From the NCBI RefSeq assembly GCF_022664455.2, contig NZ_JAKRKC020000002.1:1054001-1118000 (forward strand): a DNA stretch of 64,000 nt, given 5' to 3'. Positions 29,359 to 37,795 of this stretch are shown piece by piece (position 1 is the first letter of the stretch; each line of letters begins with the position of its first letter). The translations under genes were made by a program, and so were the position numbers. The notes under the pieces are model-generated. The model was not told where the DNA came from. It did not search any database and saw only the letters and a list, made by a program, of their open reading frames with translations. The stretch is from Actinomadura luzonensis. GTDB lineage: Bacteria; Actinomycetota; Actinomycetes; Streptosporangiales; Streptosporangiaceae.

Positions 29359-30703
29359 CGATGACTCGCTCCTCGGGTAGCTCGTAACGGCGGGTGCGCC
29401 GGTTGAGCGCCAGCGCGGAGCCCAGCGTGAGCGGGCCGATCCGCCCGATGAACATCAGCACCGCCAGCAGGACGTGCCCCGCGACGCCGACGTCGGCGGT
29501 GATGCCGGTGGACAGCCCGGCCGTGCCGAACGCCGAGATCACCTCGAACAGCACCTGGTCCAGCCCGTGCGGGGTGAGCGCGAGCAGCGCGTACGTCGAG
29601 ACCGCGACGAGCGTCACCCCCAGCACCGTGATCGTGACGACCTGCCGCTGCGTGGCCTCGGGCAGCCGCCGGCGGCCGATGTTGACCCGGCTCTCGCCCC
29701 GCAGCTCGGCCCAGACGATGAAGGCGAGCATCCCGAACGTCGTCACCTTGATGCCGCCCGCGGTGCCCGCGCTGCCGCCGCCGACGAACATCAGCAGGTC
29801 GGTCACCAGCCAGCTCGACGGGTACATCTGCGCGATGTCCAGGACGTTGAACCCGGCCGAGCGCGGCATGACGGCGGTGAAGAAGGCCGCCATCACCTTG
29901 GTGCCGCCGTCGAGCGGGCCGAGCGTCGCGGGGTTGCGCCACTCGGTGACCAGGAACAGCAGGGTGCCGAGCACCAGCAGGAAGGCGCTGGTCCCGACGG
30001 TGATCCTGGTCAGCACCGTCCACCTGCGCGGCTGCCGCCAGTGGCGGGCCAGCTCGAACACCACGGGGAACCCCAGGCCGCCGACGACGGCCGCGGCCGC
30101 CACGGTCAGGCAGATCCACGGATCGGTGACGAAGCGCATGAGGCTGTCGGGCCACAACGCGAACCCGGCGCTGTTGAACGCGGTGACCGCGTGGAAGACG
30201 CCCAGGTAGAGGGCCCGGCCGAACGGCTCGCCGTAGCCGGCGAGGAACCGGCCGGTGAGCACGGCGGCGGTCGCCGCCTCGCAGACCAGGCTGAACACGA
30301 CCACCTTGAGCACGAGGCGGCGGACGTCGCTCATGCTCAGCGTCTTGGTCTCCGCCTGCGCGGCGATCCTCGCCCGCAGCCCGAGCCGGCCCGACACGAG
30401 CAGCGTGAACACGGTGGCCAGCGTCATGATGCCGAGGCCGCCCACCTGGGCCAGCGCGGCGATGACCACCTCACCGAAGACCGACCAGTGGGACTCGGTG
30501 TCGACCAGCACCAGCCCAGTGACGCACACCGCGGAGGCGGCGGTGAACACGGCCGCCGCCCAGCCGGCCGACACGCCCTCGGTGGTGGCGACCGGGAGCA
30601 CCAGCAGCGCGGCGCCGAGCCCGATCGCGACGGCGAACCCGGCGGCGACGACCTGCGCGGGATGCCCGAAACGGGCTAAGAGGGCGGGCGCGGCACGCAT
30701 CAT
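29351..30703 (-). CDS. trkH: Trk/Ktr potassium transporter membrane subunit
   Basis: 450 residues, KtrB size. Four pore-loop repeats typical of the family are seen, for example TAASAVCVTGLVLVD, NSAGFALWPDS, PRSAGFNVLDIAQM and FGTAGLSTGITADV, whose Gly residues line the K+ filter. It imports K+ driven by the membrane potential or Na+/H+ gradient, regulated by the TrkA protein encoded next. The start is the first of two ATGs at 30703; longer starts would run into the 24-nt upstream element, which ends 64 nt before it. Together with the Mrp antiporter and SLC13 permease this makes the window rich in cation-homeostasis genes. Confidence 0.93.
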   Translation of the reverse strand: MMRAAPALLARFGHPAQVVAAGFAVAIGLGAALLVLPVATTEGVSAGWAAAVFTAASAVCVTGLVLVDTESHWSVFGEVVIAALAQVGGLGIMTLATVFTLLVSGRLGLRARIAAQAETKTLSMSDVRRLVLKVVVFSLVCEAATAAVLTGRFLAGYGEPFGRALYLGVFHAVTAFNSAGFALWPDSLMRFVTDPWICLTVAAAAVVGGLGFPVVFELARHWRQPRRWTVLTRITVGTSAFLLVLGTLLFLVTEWRNPATLGPLDGGTKVMAAFFTAVMPRSAGFNVLDIAQMYPSSWLVTDLLMFVGGGSAGTAGGIKVTTFGMLAFIVWAELRGESRVNIGRRRLPEATQRQVVTITVLGVTLVAVSTYALLALTPHGLDQVLFEVISAFGTAGLSTGITADVGVAGHVLLAVLMFIGRIGPLTLGSALALNRRTRRYELPEERVIVG

Positions 30704-30767
30704 CGACCCCCGCCGTGACTCCAGCGCATCGCGCAACGCCCCCCGGAAAGCTCGGCCGACAGTCCAA

Positions 30768-30791
30768 GCCGACCAGACTTCCCGGCGCACC
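30768..30791 (-). promoter_or_regulatory. Shared 24-nt upstream element, copy 3 (before trkH)
   Basis: Minus-strand core GCCGGGAAGTCTGGTCGGC, preceded by GGTGC (GGTGT in the other two copies): 23 of 24 positions agree. It ends 64 nt before the trkH ATG, nearly the same distance as at the SLC13 gene. Confidence 0.7.
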
Positions 30792-30840
30792 GGGCCCTAC
30801 GATACCGGCCCGCCGGAACGCCCGCGCGACGGGCGCGGCC

Positions 30841-30891
30841 CCGGGTCACCAGAGCGGCCCGGTCACCTGAGCGGCCGGGTCACTTGAGCGG
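30841..30891. repeat. 17-bp tandem repeat over the DUF3140-gene stop codon
   Basis: Three units: CCGGGTCACCAGAGCGG, CCCGGTCACCTGAGCGG and CCGGGTCACTTGAGCGG. The minus-strand stop codon (30880-30882) lies in the last, gene-proximal unit. Confidence 0.8.
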
Positions 30892-31221
30892 GTCGTGCCC
30901 CCAGTTCATCAGCGAGTACCGCCAGCGCGTCTCCTTGACGTCGCCGGAGGGCCGCTGGGCGAGGTGCCGGTGGACGTACCCGATGACCTTCTTCATGTGG
31001 GCGTAGTCGTCGTCGTCCCACTCGGTCTTCTTCTCGTGCAGCAGCGCCACGAGCCGCCGTCCCGACCCGTGCCCGACCGACTCCCCGCCGTGCCCGTCGT
31101 CGTCGTCCTTCTGGCCGACCGACTTCGACTCCTCCGTCGTCAGCCAGTGCTCCAGCTCCTTGGCCGTCATGTTCACGGCCCGCCCGAACTCGGCGGCGAT
31201 CTCCCGCCGGTCGTCGCTCAC
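30880..31221 (-). CDS. DUF3140 protein
   Basis: 113 residues. The sequence fits the DUF3140 family: EFGRAVNMTAKELEHWLTTEESKSVG, then HGSGRRLVALL and a C-terminal YVHRHLAQRPSGDVKETRWRYSLMNWGHDP. Members are small soluble proteins of unknown role, often beside DUF2945 genes, as here. Start ATG overlaps the stop of the preceding gene (ATGA at 31218-31221), so both are made together. A DNA- or histone-like function has been suggested by size and charge only; not shown. Confidence 0.88.
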   Translation of the reverse strand: MSDDRREIAAEFGRAVNMTAKELEHWLTTEESKSVGQKDDDDGHGGESVGHGSGRRLVALLHEKKTEWDDDDYAHMKKVIGYVHRHLAQRPSGDVKETRWRYSLMNWGHDPLK

Positions 31222-31454
31222 TTCTTCTTCCGCTTCTTCAGCGCCGACGCCTTGTGCACCGCCTCGCCGCCGCTCTTGTCGCTGCGCACCAGGTACTGGG
31301 GCTCCTCCGGTGAGGCGTCGACGGTCCGCTTGGCGGCTTTCGTCCGCTTGGTGATCTTCTTCTCGACCTTGCCCTCGGCGGTGCCGCCGTGGCTGCGCCA
31401 GGTGACCTCGTCGCCCTTGGACAGCGCGTCCTTCTTGTCGTCCTTCTTCGGCAT
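31218..31454 (-). CDS. DUF2945 (TUDOR-like) small basic protein
   Basis: 78 residues, strongly basic (tail SALKKRKKK). GDEVTWRSHGGTAEGKVEKKI and YLVRSDKSGGEAVHKASALK are the two halves of the small beta-barrel of DUF2945, called the hypervirulence-associated TUDOR domain in databases. Such proteins may bind nucleic acids. First gene of a two-gene operon with the DUF3140 gene. Function otherwise unknown. Confidence 0.9.
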   Translation of the reverse strand: MPKKDDKKDALSKGDEVTWRSHGGTAEGKVEKKITKRTKAAKRTVDASPEEPQYLVRSDKSGGEAVHKASALKKRKKK

Positions 31455-31512
31455 GCCCCTGCGGCTACCCCGGCCGGGACGGCGTAGCCGCAGGTCAAAG
31501 CCTGATCTCCCG

Positions 31513-32667
31513 TCACCTGAGCGAGCGCTGGAACGCCCGCAGCTCGGCCACCAGGACGTCCGGGGCCTCCAGCGCGGCGAAGTGGCCGCCCCGGTCGAAC
31601 TCCGACCACCGCACCACGTTGTGCGCCTGCTCGGCCAGCGGCCGCACGGAGAAGTCGGTCGGGAAGACCGCCACCGCCGTCGGCACGGTGCCGCGCGGCT
31701 TCGGCGCCCAGGCGGCGGCGTCGTTGAACCGCTCGTAGTAGGTGTGGGCCGCCGGACCCGCCGTCCCGGTGAACCAGTAGACGCTCACGTCGGTGAGGAG
31801 GCGGTCGCGGTCCACCGCGTCCTCGGGCAGCTTGGCCGCCGGGTCCGTCCAGTCCTTGAACTTCTCCACGATCCAGGCGAGCTGCCCGGCGGGGGAGTCG
31901 TGCAGCGCCGCCGCGATCGTCTGCGGACGGGTGCCCTGGAGGTTCATGTACGCCCCCAGCTCCCGCTGCCACTTCTCCATGCCGGCCAGCCGGCCGCGCT
32001 CGGCCTCGCTCAGCCCGGCCATCACCGCCGGGTCGCCGGTCGGGAACGTCAGCAGGGCGTTGACGTGCACTCCTGCCACGTGCTCCGGCGCGGCCCGGCC
32101 GATCAGCGGCGCGATGAAGGCGCCCACGTCGCCGCCCTGCACGAGGTAGCGGTCGTGACCGAGCCGCGCCATCAGCTCGGCCAGCGCGGCGGCGGTGCGG
32201 CCGTCGGTCCAGCCGGGGCCGGGCAGCGGGCCGGAGAAGCCGTAGCCCGGCAGCGACGGGATCACCAGGTGGAAGGCGTCGGCCGGTGTGCCGCCGTGCG
32301 CGACCGGGTCGGTGAGCGGCCCGATGAGGTCCAGGAACTCCACCACCGACCCCGGCCACCCGTGCAGGAGCAGCAGCGGCACGGCGGCCGGCTCGGCCGA
32401 GCGCACGTGCAGGAAGTGCACGTTCGCCCCGTCGATCGTGGTGGTGAACTGCGGATAGGCGTTCAGCGCCGCCTCCTGGGCGCGCCAGTCGAAGCCGTCG
32501 GCCCAGTACGCGGCCCGCTCCCGCAGGTAGGCGGTCGGCACGCCGCGCTCCCAGCCCGTGCCGGGCAGGTCGGGCGCCCAGCGGGTGCGGCGGAGGCGGT
32601 CGCGCAGGTCGTCCAGCGCGGTCTGGGGGACGTCGATGCGGTACGGCGCGATGCGCGGGTTGTTCAT
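31513..32667 (-). CDS. Epoxide hydrolase, microsomal-type (EHN) alpha/beta hydrolase
   Basis: 384 residues. The N-terminal EHN domain (IDVPQTALDDLRDRLRRTRWAPD) precedes an alpha/beta hydrolase fold with the oxyanion motif LLLHGWPGS, the nucleophile Asp in QGGDVGAFI (~175), and the C-terminal His in DRGGHFAALE. It opens epoxides of lipids or xenobiotics to diols. The first ATG has only one base between GGAGG and itself, and a TACCGT sits 7 nt upstream, so initiation may be leaderless. Divergent from a WYL regulator that may control it. Confidence 0.9.
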   Translation of the reverse strand: MNNPRIAPYRIDVPQTALDDLRDRLRRTRWAPDLPGTGWERGVPTAYLRERAAYWADGFDWRAQEAALNAYPQFTTTIDGANVHFLHVRSAEPAAVPLLLLHGWPGSVVEFLDLIGPLTDPVAHGGTPADAFHLVIPSLPGYGFSGPLPGPGWTDGRTAAALAELMARLGHDRYLVQGGDVGAFIAPLIGRAAPEHVAGVHVNALLTFPTGDPAVMAGLSEAERGRLAGMEKWQRELGAYMNLQGTRPQTIAAALHDSPAGQLAWIVEKFKDWTDPAAKLPEDAVDRDRLLTDVSVYWFTGTAGPAAHTYYERFNDAAAWAPKPRGTVPTAVAVFPTDFSVRPLAEQAHNVVRWSEFDRGGHFAALEAPDVLVAELRAFQRSLR

Positions 32668-32730
32668 GCCTCCGACGGTAGGAGTGAATGGTGACAGGTT
32701 CCGGCACCGATGCGCGGCACAATGGCGGTC

Positions 32731-33870
32731 ATGTTGGAGACCTCGGCGCGGCTGCTCCGCCTGCTGTCCCTGCTGCAGTCCCGCGCCGACTGGACGGGCG
32801 CCGAGCTGGCCGGCCGCCTCGGCGTCGGCCTGCGCACGGTGCGGCGCGACGTCGAGCGGCTGCGCGAGCTGGGCTACCCGGTGGACGCCACCCCCGGCGT
32901 CGCGGGCGGCTACCGGCTCGGCGTGGGCGCGGCCCTGCCGCCGCTGCTGCTCGACGACGAGGAGGCCGTCGCCGTCGCGATCAGCCTGCGCACCGCCGCC
33001 ACCGGCAGCGTCGCCGGGCTGGAGGAGGCCGCGCTGCGGGCGCTGGCCAAGCTGCGGCAGGTGCTGCCGTCGCGGCTGCGGCACCGGGTGGCCGCGTTCC
33101 AGGCCGCGACCGTCCCGCTGGCCGGGGCCGCCGCGCCCGGCGTCGGCGCCGACCTGCTCACCGCCGTCGCCGCCGCCTGCCGCGACCACCGCCGGCTGCG
33201 CCTCCGCTACCGGGGCCGCGACGGGGTGAGCGAGCGGGAGGTGGAGCCGCACCGGCTGGTCCACACGCCGCGCCGCTGGTACCTGCTGGCGTGGGACCTC
33301 GGCCGGCGCGACTGGCGGACGTTCCGCCTGGACCGCGTGGAGGAGCCCCTGGGCCTGCCGGGCGCCCGGTTCACGCCGCGCACGCCGCCCGAGCAGGACG
33401 TGGCCGCCTACGTCTCGCACGCCATCACCTCCGCCCCCTACCGCTACCGGGCGCGCGTCCTGTTCCACGCCCCGCTGGCGGCCGTCGCGCCCCGCACCTC
33501 GCCGGGGGCCGGGCGGCTGGAGGCCCTGGACGACGGGCGCTGCCTGTTCCTGGCCGGCTCCGACTCCCTCGACGAGCTGGCCCTGCACGTGGCCGCCAAG
33601 GGCTTCGAGTTCGAGGTGCTCGACCCGCCCGAGCTGGCCGACGCGCTGCGCGAGAACGCCGCCCGCCTGCTGCGCGCCGCCGCCCGATCCGTGGCATCCT
33701 CGGACCCGTGCCCCCCGGACCCCGCCCCTCCGCCCCCCAGCCCGCCGACCCTCAGCCCTCCGCAGAGCCCCAGCCCGCCGACCCTCAGCCCTCCGCAGAG
33801 CCCCGGCCCGCCGACCCCCACCCCTCCGCAGAGCCCCAGCCCATCGGCTCCGGGCCCGCGCTTCCCTTGA
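32731..33870 (+). CDS. WYL-domain transcriptional regulator with a Pro-rich repeat tail
   Basis: 379 residues from the ATG at 32731. A DeoR/HTH_11-type helix-turn-helix (ETSARLLRLLSLLQSRADWTGAELAGRLGVGLRTVRRDVERLRELGYPVDA) is followed by the WYL domain (~135-240, with RWYLLAWDLGRRDWRTFRLDRV) and the WCX extension. CACAAT lies 7 nt before the ATG, suggesting a leaderless start; an ATG seven codons earlier is the alternative. After the usual family end (ENAARLLRAAARS) come ~60 residues of Ser/Pro repeats, SPPTLSPPQSP, which overlap the next gene in another frame. Likely ligand-responsive control of the divergent epoxide hydrolase gene (inference). Confidence 0.88.
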   Translation: MLETSARLLRLLSLLQSRADWTGAELAGRLGVGLRTVRRDVERLRELGYPVDATPGVAGGYRLGVGAALPPLLLDDEEAVAVAISLRTAATGSVAGLEEAALRALAKLRQVLPSRLRHRVAAFQAATVPLAGAAAPGVGADLLTAVAAACRDHRRLRLRYRGRDGVSEREVEPHRLVHTPRRWYLLAWDLGRRDWRTFRLDRVEEPLGLPGARFTPRTPPEQDVAAYVSHAITSAPYRYRARVLFHAPLAAVAPRTSPGAGRLEALDDGRCLFLAGSDSLDELALHVAAKGFEFEVLDPPELADALRENAARLLRAAARSVASSDPCPPDPAPPPPSPPTLSPPQSPSPPTLSPPQSPGPPTPTPPQSPSPSAPGPRFP

Positions 33871-34403
33871 GCGTCGAGGAGGCCGTCGCGGCCGAGCGCG
33901 CCGGCCGCCGGCTCAAGTACCTCCGCTTCTGGGGCCACCGCCCGCCCAGGGGCGGCGGCGTCGGCCCCGGTTGCCTCAGCCAGTGGTGGCCGGCCGCGTT
34001 CACCGAGGACGGGCACCGCTACGCCTCCGCCGAGCACTACATGATGGCGCACAAGGCGTGGCTGTTCGGCGACGACGAGACCGCCCGGCGCGTCCTCGCC
34101 GCCCCGGGCCCGGCGCAGGCCAAGAACCTCGGCCGGCTGGTGCGCGGCTTCGACGAGGCCACCTGGGAGGCGCACCGCTTCGCCATCGTGGTGCGCGGCA
34201 GCGCCGCCAAGTTCGGGCAGCATCCCGAGCTGCGGGCGTACCTGCTGGGCACCGCCGGGCGCGTGCTGGTGGAGGCCAGCCCGCTGGATCGCGTGTGGGG
34301 CATCGGCCTGGCCGCCGACGACGAGCGCGCCACCTCCCCGGCCCGCTGGCGCGGCCTCAACCTGCTCGGCTTCGCCCTGATGTCCGCCCGCGCCACCCTC
34401 TGA
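33708..34403 (+). CDS. NADAR family protein (YbiA/RibX-like N-glycosidase fold)
   Basis: The domain is clear: KYLRFWGHRP, the key SQWWPAAF and SAEHYMMAHKA with its active-site Glu, FGQHPELRAYLL and SPLDRVWGIGL. NADAR proteins cleave N-glycosidic bonds in riboflavin intermediates (YbiA) or remove ADP-ribose from DNA guanine (antitoxin type). The start is uncertain: a GTG at 33708, with CATCCT just upstream, gives 231 residues with an 11-residue QPADPQPSAEP repeat head; a TTG at 33867 overlapping the WYL stop (TTGA) gives 178 residues and contains the whole domain. A hairpin (34438-34456) follows. Confidence 0.85.
   Translation: MPPGPRPSAPQPADPQPSAEPQPADPQPSAEPRPADPHPSAEPQPIGSGPALPLSVEEAVAAERAGRRLKYLRFWGHRPPRGGGVGPGCLSQWWPAAFTEDGHRYASAEHYMMAHKAWLFGDDETARRVLAAPGPAQAKNLGRLVRGFDEATWEAHRFAIVVRGSAAKFGQHPELRAYLLGTAGRVLVEASPLDRVWGIGLAADDERATSPARWRGLNLLGFALMSARATL
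33739..33837. repeat. 33-bp tandem repeat, coding in two overlapping frames
   Basis: Three units at 33739-33771, 33772-33804 and 33805-33837; the first two are identical, the third has a few changes. It encodes SPPTLSPPQSP repeats at the end of the WYL protein and, shifted by one base, PADPQPSAEPQ repeats at the possible start of the NADAR protein. Confidence 0.85.
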
Positions 34404-34437
34404 CCGGACGCGCCCGCGCCCCTTCGAGCGGCGCGGC

Positions 34438-34456
34438 CGGGCGGCCGAGCCGCCCG
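34438..34456. terminator. Hairpin between convergent NADAR and recD2 genes
   Basis: CGGGCGGC, loop CGA, GCCGCCCG: an 8-bp perfect stem between two converging genes. No T-run follows, so efficiency as an intrinsic terminator is uncertain. Confidence 0.45.
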
Positions 34457-34491
34457 CTCCACCGGCACCGAGTGCCCCTGGCCGGCCCTCC

Positions 34492-36648
34492 TCAGGACTC
34501 CATGCTCAGGGACAGCCGCCGCGCCAGGCCGGTGTTGCGGCGGGCGCCGACGCGGTGCACGGCCAGCTCCAGCGCCTCGCGCTGCCCCACCAGCACCACC
34601 CAAGCCCTGGCCCGCGTGACCAGCGTGTAGAGCAGCTTGCGGCGCAGCATGACGCCGCCCGACTCCGCGACGATCGGCGCGACCACGAACGGGTACTCGC
34701 TGCCCTGCGAGCGGTGCACGCTGATCGCGTAGGCGTGGGTGAGGTCGTCGAGCTCGTCGAAGCCGTACTCGACGCTCTCGCCGTCGTCGGTGCGCACGGT
34801 GAGCGTGCGCTCGGACGGCGTCACCGCCGTCACCGTGCCCGTCTCGCCGTTGAAGACGCCCTTGTCGTAGTTGTTGCGGATCGGCATCACCCGGTCGCCG
34901 ACCCGGAACACGGTGACCCCCGACCAGTGCTCGTCCTTGCCGTCGGCGGCCGGGTTGAGCTGCTCCTGGATGAGCCGGCCGAGCGCGGTCGCGCCGGTCT
35001 CGCCCTTGCGCATCGGGCACAGCACCTGCACCTGGCCGGGCTCGACGCCCTGCTTGCGCGGGATCGCGACCATGGCCAGGTGGGCGACCCGGCGGGCCAC
35101 CTGCTCGGGGTCGTCGAGCTCCTCGAACCAGAAGCCGCCCCGGCCCGGCGTCAGCGGCATGCGCCCGGCCCTGATGCGGTGGGCGGCCTCGACGATGCCG
35201 CTGCCGCCCGCCTGCCGGAAGACGTGGGTGAGCTGGACGCGCGGCACGGCGGGCACCCGCAGCAGGTCGGCCAGCACGTCGCCGGGGCCGATGCTGGGGA
35301 GCTGGTCGCTGTCGCCGAGGAACAGCAGGTGGCTGCCCGCGGGCACGGCCGCGACCAGCCGGGTGGCGAGGTGCAGGTCGAGCATGGACGCCTCGTCGAC
35401 CACGACGAGGTCGGCGTGCGCGGGCCGCTCGTCGAACAACGTCTCGGGGTCGGGGTCGGGCTGCTGGGCCAGCATGCGGTGGACGGTCATCGCCGGCAGG
35501 CCGGTCAGCTCCGACAGCCGCTTGGCCGCCTTGCCGGTGGGCGCGCAGAGCGTGACCGTGCCGCCCGCCTGCCGCACCACGGTCGCGATGGCCCGGACCG
35601 TGTGGCTCTTGCCCACCCCCGGACCGCCGGTGATCACCGAGACCGTGCTGGTCAGCGCCATGGTGACGGCCGCCCGCTGGTCGTCGTGCAGCGACGGGTC
35701 CTCCTCGAAGGCGCGCAGCGGCAGCGTGGAGCGGGCCCCGGCCAGCCGGGCGAGCTGGGCGGCCAGCGCCTGCTCGCGGGCGTGCACGTGCTTGAGGTAG
35801 GCGACGAGCTGCCCGGGCTGCGCCGGCGAGGTCTCGACCACCACGCGGCGCTCGGCGACCAGCGCGTCGATCATCGGGCGCACCAGGTCAGGGTCCTGCT
35901 CGATCAGCTCGGCGGTCTCGCGCACCAGGGCGGCCACCGGGACGTAGCAGTGGCCGTCGCGGCTGCCGGCCGCCTCCAGCCGGTCGAGCAGCGCCGCCTG
36001 GACCCGCTGCGGGCTGCGCTCGGGCACGCCGGACTGCAGCGCGATGCGGTCGGCCACCCGGAAGCCGATGCCGCGCACCCGCCCGATCAGCCGGTACGGG
36101 TCGCTCGCCAGCACCTCGTCGGCGTCCTTGCCGAACACCTGGTAGATCTTGGCCGCCAGCAGCGGGCTCACCCCGAGCCCCTGCAACGTCACCATCAGCG
36201 CGGCGATCGCCTTCTGCTCGCGCCACGCCTCCACGATCTGCGCCTGCCGCAGCGGCCCGATGTTGACCACCTCGGTCAGCCGCTCGGGCTCGGCGTCGAT
36301 CACCTTGAGCGTGGCCTCGCCGAAGTGGTCGACGATCGCGTACGCCAGCCGCGGCCCGATGCCCCGGACCAGCCCCGACCCGAGGTAGACGCGGATCGCC
36401 CGCACCGACGACGGCGCCACCCGCTCGCACCCGGACACCGCGAAACGCCGCCCGTAGCGGGCGTGCCGGCCCCACTCGCCGTGCAGCAGCAGCGTCTCGC
36501 CCGGCTGCACCCCGGCCAGCGCGCGCCCGGTCGCCACGAAGCCGGGCACGCCGTCGGCGCTCATGCGCGCGACGGTGTACGCGTCCTCGCGGACGTAGAC
36601 GAGCTGCTCGACCGACGCCTCCACATCGACGATCAAACCATCCCGCAC
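34492..36648 (-). CDS. recD2: RecD2-type SF1B DNA helicase
   Basis: 718 residues, typical of RecD2 proteins that act without RecBC. Order: N-terminal OB-like region, helix-hairpin-helix modules (VRGIGPRLAYAIVDHFG, VVNIGPLRQAQ, VRGIGFRVADRIA at ~95-200), helicase domain 1A with Walker A GGPGVGKSHT (~340) and VVVDEASML (~420), FLGDSDQLPSIGPGDVL, then domain 2 with YAISVHRSQGSEYPFV and TLVTRARAWVVLVG. It unwinds DNA 5' to 3' in repair. A short frame upstream (36649-36673) contains nothing else. Confidence 0.95.
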   Translation of the reverse strand: MRDGLIVDVEASVEQLVYVREDAYTVARMSADGVPGFVATGRALAGVQPGETLLLHGEWGRHARYGRRFAVSGCERVAPSSVRAIRVYLGSGLVRGIGPRLAYAIVDHFGEATLKVIDAEPERLTEVVNIGPLRQAQIVEAWREQKAIAALMVTLQGLGVSPLLAAKIYQVFGKDADEVLASDPYRLIGRVRGIGFRVADRIALQSGVPERSPQRVQAALLDRLEAAGSRDGHCYVPVAALVRETAELIEQDPDLVRPMIDALVAERRVVVETSPAQPGQLVAYLKHVHAREQALAAQLARLAGARSTLPLRAFEEDPSLHDDQRAAVTMALTSTVSVITGGPGVGKSHTVRAIATVVRQAGGTVTLCAPTGKAAKRLSELTGLPAMTVHRMLAQQPDPDPETLFDERPAHADLVVVDEASMLDLHLATRLVAAVPAGSHLLFLGDSDQLPSIGPGDVLADLLRVPAVPRVQLTHVFRQAGGSGIVEAAHRIRAGRMPLTPGRGGFWFEELDDPEQVARRVAHLAMVAIPRKQGVEPGQVQVLCPMRKGETGATALGRLIQEQLNPAADGKDEHWSGVTVFRVGDRVMPIRNNYDKGVFNGETGTVTAVTPSERTLTVRTDDGESVEYGFDELDDLTHAYAISVHRSQGSEYPFVVAPIVAESGGVMLRRKLLYTLVTRARAWVVLVGQREALELAVHRVGARRNTGLARRLSLSMES

Positions 36649-36673
36649 CGACAGTCCGGCCCGCGCGGACGGC

Positions 36674-37795
36674 TCACACGGCGCTCGGGTACGTCTCCGG
36701 CTCGGTGTCGCCCCACGGCTCGCCGTGCAGCGGGTGCAGGGCGGTGGTGCGGTCGAGCCACAGGAAGGCGTCGTAGCGGCGGCCGGTCTCCGTCGGCACG
36801 TAGTTGTCCCACCGCTCCCGATCCGGCCGGTACACCACGCCGATCGCCCGGTGGTCCAGGCGCTCGTCGTACCAGCCCGGGCGGGGCCCGTCCGGCACCA
36901 CGAACAGCGCCCGCGGCCGGTCGGGCAGGGCCTCGTGCAGCAGCGCCTCCAGCGACCCCGGCCGGGCCGGCGGCACCGGCATGACGTGGTGCCGCCCGCC
37001 CCACCGGTCCCCGGCGACCACCGACCCGCGGTGGCCGCCGAACCCGACGAGCACGGCGTCGCCGCCGTGCCGCTCCCCGGCGAGCCGGACGTTCCAGGCG
37101 TCGGGCCCGCCGCGCACCATGGCCCGGTAGTAGCGCTCGGCCCCGGCCACGACCTCGGCGTTCTGCCGCACCGCGAGGTCGCGGGGCGCGGCCCGGAGCA
37201 CCGCTGACAGCAGGCCCACGACCTCCTCCTCGCAGCTCTCCGGGACCAGGCGGACCGCGGCGGCGGCGTAGCGCTGGGGGTCGTGCCCGAAGGACTCGAA
37301 GCAGTGCAGGGCGTCCATGACGGCGTCCAGCTCGGCCGGCAGGTGGGCGGCGGCGTAGCGGCGGACCGCGCGCAGCGAGTCCCGCAGGCTGTAGACGTCC
37401 AGGCCGTGGAAGCCGCAGCGGGCGCCGGGCGGGCGGCCGGCGTTCCAGCTGCGCAGCCAGCGGCAGAACAGCGCGACCTCCTCGTTGGCCCACATGAACG
37501 CCGGCCAGCGCATGAACGCGTACAACGCCTGGAACGGGTCGGCGTCCCCGGTGACGGCCCGGTTCACCCGCTCGCAGTCCGGCCAGTCGCCCTCGACGGC
37601 GACGAGGCCGAAGCCCTTCTCGGCGATCAGCCGCCGGGTCAGCGCGTCGCGCCAGGCGTAGAAGTCGTGCGTGCCGTGGCTGGCCTCGCCGATCAGCACG
37701 AACCGGGCCTCGCCGATCCGGTCGAGCAGCGGGTCCAGGTCCTCGGGGCGGTCCAGCGGCAGCGCCTCGCGGCGGATCCCGTCCAGGTCCGTCAT
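36674..37795 (-). CDS. Erythromycin-esterase-like hydrolase
   Basis: 373 residues of the erythromycin esterase/succinoglycan biosynthesis family (EreA/EreB-like fold). Visible motifs: LIGEASHGTHDFYAWRDALTRRLI near residue 35, VAVEGDWPDCERVN with its acidic residues near 65, CGFHGLDVYSLRDS near 125, and GFGGHRGSV near 245. Members open macrolactone esters by metal-free histidine chemistry, but most actinobacterial homologues have no tested substrate, so macrolide resistance should not be assumed. Its ATG overlaps the acetate-kinase stop (ATGA at 37792-37795). Confidence 0.87.
   Translation of the reverse strand: MTDLDGIRREALPLDRPEDLDPLLDRIGEARFVLIGEASHGTHDFYAWRDALTRRLIAEKGFGLVAVEGDWPDCERVNRAVTGDADPFQALYAFMRWPAFMWANEEVALFCRWLRSWNAGRPPGARCGFHGLDVYSLRDSLRAVRRYAAAHLPAELDAVMDALHCFESFGHDPQRYAAAAVRLVPESCEEEVVGLLSAVLRAAPRDLAVRQNAEVVAGAERYYRAMVRGGPDAWNVRLAGERHGGDAVLVGFGGHRGSVVAGDRWGGRHHVMPVPPARPGSLEALLHEALPDRPRALFVVPDGPRPGWYDERLDHRAIGVVYRPDRERWDNYVPTETGRRYDAFLWLDRTTALHPLHGEPWGDTEPETYPSAV

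Noticed and set aside
36674..37795. Macrolide resistance gene
   Set aside because: The family match alone does not show activity on erythromycin, and the gene is coupled to acetate kinase rather than to resistance or antibiotic genes.
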